A stretch of 13,489 nt of DNA from Burkholderiales bacterium (GTDB lineage Bacteria; Pseudomonadota; Gammaproteobacteria; Burkholderiales; Burkholderiaceae_C), in assembly GCA_947453585.1 (NCBI GenBank), contig CANGHQ010000014.1:1-13489 (forward strand), written 5' to 3'. A model generated the notes under the pieces. It did no database searches, had not been told where the DNA came from, and worked only from the letters and a program-made list of their open reading frames with translations. Of the stretch, positions 12,087 through 13,489 are shown piece by piece; within the stretch, counting starts at the first letter, position 1, and each line of letters begins with the position of its first letter. The translations under genes were made by a program, and so were the position numbers.

Positions 12087-13489
12087 ATGACTGGTAACTC
12101 AGCGCTGATTCTGGCGCTTGGCTGTGGTTTGGTCGCTGTGCTGTACGGCGTCTGGGCCCGAAGCTGGATACTTTCACAAGACGCGGGCAACCCCCGTATG
12201 CAAGAAATTGCAGCCGCCATCCAAACCGGCGCTGCGGCTTACCTGTCGCGCCAGTACCGCACCATTGCCATGGTCGGCGTGGTTTTGGCGATTCTGATCA
12301 CCGTGTTTCTGGATCCCCTGAGCGCCATCGGCTTTGTCGTGGGCGCGGTGCTGTCGGGCGCCTGCGGCTTTATCGGCATGAACGTGTCGGTGCGCGCCAA
12401 TGTGCGCACTGCGCAGGCCGCTACGCGCGGCATTGGCCCGGCGCTGGACGTGGCCTTTCGCGGAGGCGCCACGACCGGCATGCTGGTCGTGGGCCTGGGG
12501 TTGCTAGGAGTCACGGGCTTTTACTGGTACCTGGTGCCGGACGGCGCAGTCACCGTGGCCAAGCTCAATCCGCTGATTGGTTTTGCCTTTGGCTCGTCGC
12601 TGATTTCTATTTTTGCCCGCTTGGGCGGCGGCATTTTCACCAAGGGTGCGGATGTGGGCGCTGACTTGGTTGGCAAGGTCGAAGCGGGCATCCCGGAAGA
12701 CGACCCACGCAACCCGGCCGTGATTGCCGACAACGTGGGCGACAACGTGGGCGACTGCGCCGGCATGGCCGCCGACCTGTTTGAGACCTATGCGGTGACG
12801 CTGATCGCCACCATGGTGCTGGGCGCCATGATGCTTGCTGGCGCCAACACCAATGCGGTGCTGTATCCGCTGGCCTTGGGCGCCGTGTCCATCGTCGCGT
12901 CCATCGTTGGCTGCTTCTTTGTCAAGGCTTCGCCCGACATGAAGAACGTCATGCCCGCGCTGTACAAAGGCCTGGCGGTGGCCGGTGTCTTGTCGCTGGT
13001 GGCTTTTTACTTTGTGACGCAAAGCCTGTTTCCAGCCACCGTGACGCTCACTGACGGTCGCGTCATCAGCGGCATGGACCTGTTTGGCGCCTGCGCCGTC
13101 GGCCTGATTTTGACCGCTGCTTTGGTCTGGATCACTGAGTACTACACGGGCACGCAGTACGCTCCGGTGCAGCACATCGCGCAAGCTTCGACCACGGGCC
13201 ACGGAACCAACATCATTGCCGGCTTAGGCGTGTCCATGCGCTCCACCGCCTGGCCCGTGCTGTTTGTTTGCCTAGCGATCTGGACGGCGTTTCATTTAGG
13301 CGGCTTGTACGGCATTGCGATTGCAGCCACTTCCATGCTCAGCATGGCAGGCATCGTGGTGGCGCTGGACGCCTATGGCCCTATTACCGACAACGCCGGG
13401 GGCATTGCCGAAATGTCCGAAATGCCCAAAAGCGTGCGCGACATTACCGACCCGCTGGACGCCGTGGGCAACACCACCAAGGCGGTGAC
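12087..13489 (+). CDS. hppA: Membrane proton-pumping pyrophosphatase, N-terminal part (cut by window end)
   Basis: This inner-membrane pump couples pyrophosphate hydrolysis to ion export. The ATG at 12087 follows GGAG by seven bases, and 467 of the roughly 650-700 usual residues are visible. Many hydrophobic spans alternate with the pyrophosphate-binding cytoplasmic loops. The signature DVGADLVGKVE lies at 189-199, preceded by GGGIFTKG (Lys186). The DNVGDNVGDCAGMAADLFE segment lies at 215-233 and TDNAGGIAEM near 432-441. At the window's end GNTTKAV (461-467) plus a partial ACn codon (Thr) places lysine at the position that separates potassium-independent proton pumps from potassium-dependent enzymes, which have alanine there. 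A K-independent H+ pump is therefore expected. The C-terminal active-site loops are not visible. Divergent from soluble ppa. Confidence 0.96.
   Translation, partial: MTGNSALILALGCGLVAVLYGVWARSWILSQDAGNPRMQEIAAAIQTGAAAYLSRQYRTIAMVGVVLAILITVFLDPLSAIGFVVGAVLSGACGFIGMNVSVRANVRTAQAATRGIGPALDVAFRGGATTGMLVVGLGLLGVTGFYWYLVPDGAVTVAKLNPLIGFAFGSSLISIFARLGGGIFTKGADVGADLVGKVEAGIPEDDPRNPAVIADNVGDNVGDCAGMAADLFETYAVTLIATMVLGAMMLAGANTNAVLYPLALGAVSIVASIVGCFFVKASPDMKNVMPALYKGLAVAGVLSLVAFYFVTQSLFPATVTLTDGRVISGMDLFGACAVGLILTAALVWITEYYTGTQYAPVQHIAQASTTGHGTNIIAGLGVSMRSTAWPVLFVCLAIWTAFHLGGLYGIAIAATSMLSMAGIVVALDAYGPITDNAGGIAEMSEMPKSVRDITDPLDAVGNTTKAV

Noticed and set aside
12504..13202. 232-codon open frame on the minus strand opposite hppA
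   Set aside because: Antisense shadow of hppA with low-complexity Arg/His/Gln-rich sequence. No motif and no ribosome site worth noting.

Overview
The window looks like a chromosomal core segment of a betaproteobacterium of the order Burkholderiales, most likely family Comamonadaceae (Rhodoferax/Polaromonas-like). This rests on the high-GC coding sequence, the ilvB-ilvN-ilvC-pssA-leuA gene order, the nadE next to a PII gene, the sigma factor/DUF3619/DUF3106 trio and the soluble and membrane pyrophosphatase pair. These are placements from family knowledge, not from a search. I see no insertion sequence, phage gene, CRISPR array, tRNA or rRNA.

Positions 1-5366 hold a minus-strand block read leftwards from an intergenic region near 5370-5640. 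It encodes acetolactate synthase large (ilvB) and small (ilvN) subunits, ketol-acid reductoisomerase (ilvC), a CDP-alcohol phosphatidyltransferase that should make phosphatidylserine (pssA), and the first 276 residues of 2-isopropylmalate synthase (leuA, cut by the window edge). The genes are separated by unusually roomy gaps of 68-147 bases. A perfect 13-bp hairpin with a UUCG loop sits between ilvC and pssA and may reduce read-through from the isoleucine/valine genes into pssA-leuA.

Positions 5644-7959 hold a plus-strand block. A sigma-70 family factor with a probable TTG start overlaps a one-span membrane protein (DUF3619) by 4 bases. That gene in turn overlaps a secreted, tryptophan-rich helical protein (DUF3106) by 1 base. 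An RDD-family membrane protein follows. The architecture (sigma factor, small membrane protein with a cytoplasmic N-terminus, periplasmic helical protein) resembles a sigma/anti-sigma/periplasmic-sensor system. It is the best candidate here for an undescribed system.

Positions 7970-10014 hold a minus-strand pair: glutamine-dependent NAD synthetase (nadE), then a PII signalling protein (glnB) 29 bases downstream. This couples NAD synthesis to the cell's nitrogen/carbon sensor. Divergent from nadE, with start codons only 12 bases apart, is a FemAB-like GNAT-fold protein (10027-11244).

Positions 11261-13489 hold pyrophosphate metabolism. The soluble pyrophosphatase ppa (minus strand, with a strong intrinsic terminator) is divergent from the membrane proton-pumping pyrophosphatase hppA (plus strand, cut by the window end after 467 codons). 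Their 224-base shared upstream region contains a palindrome and a large GC-rich hairpin in the presumed hppA leader.
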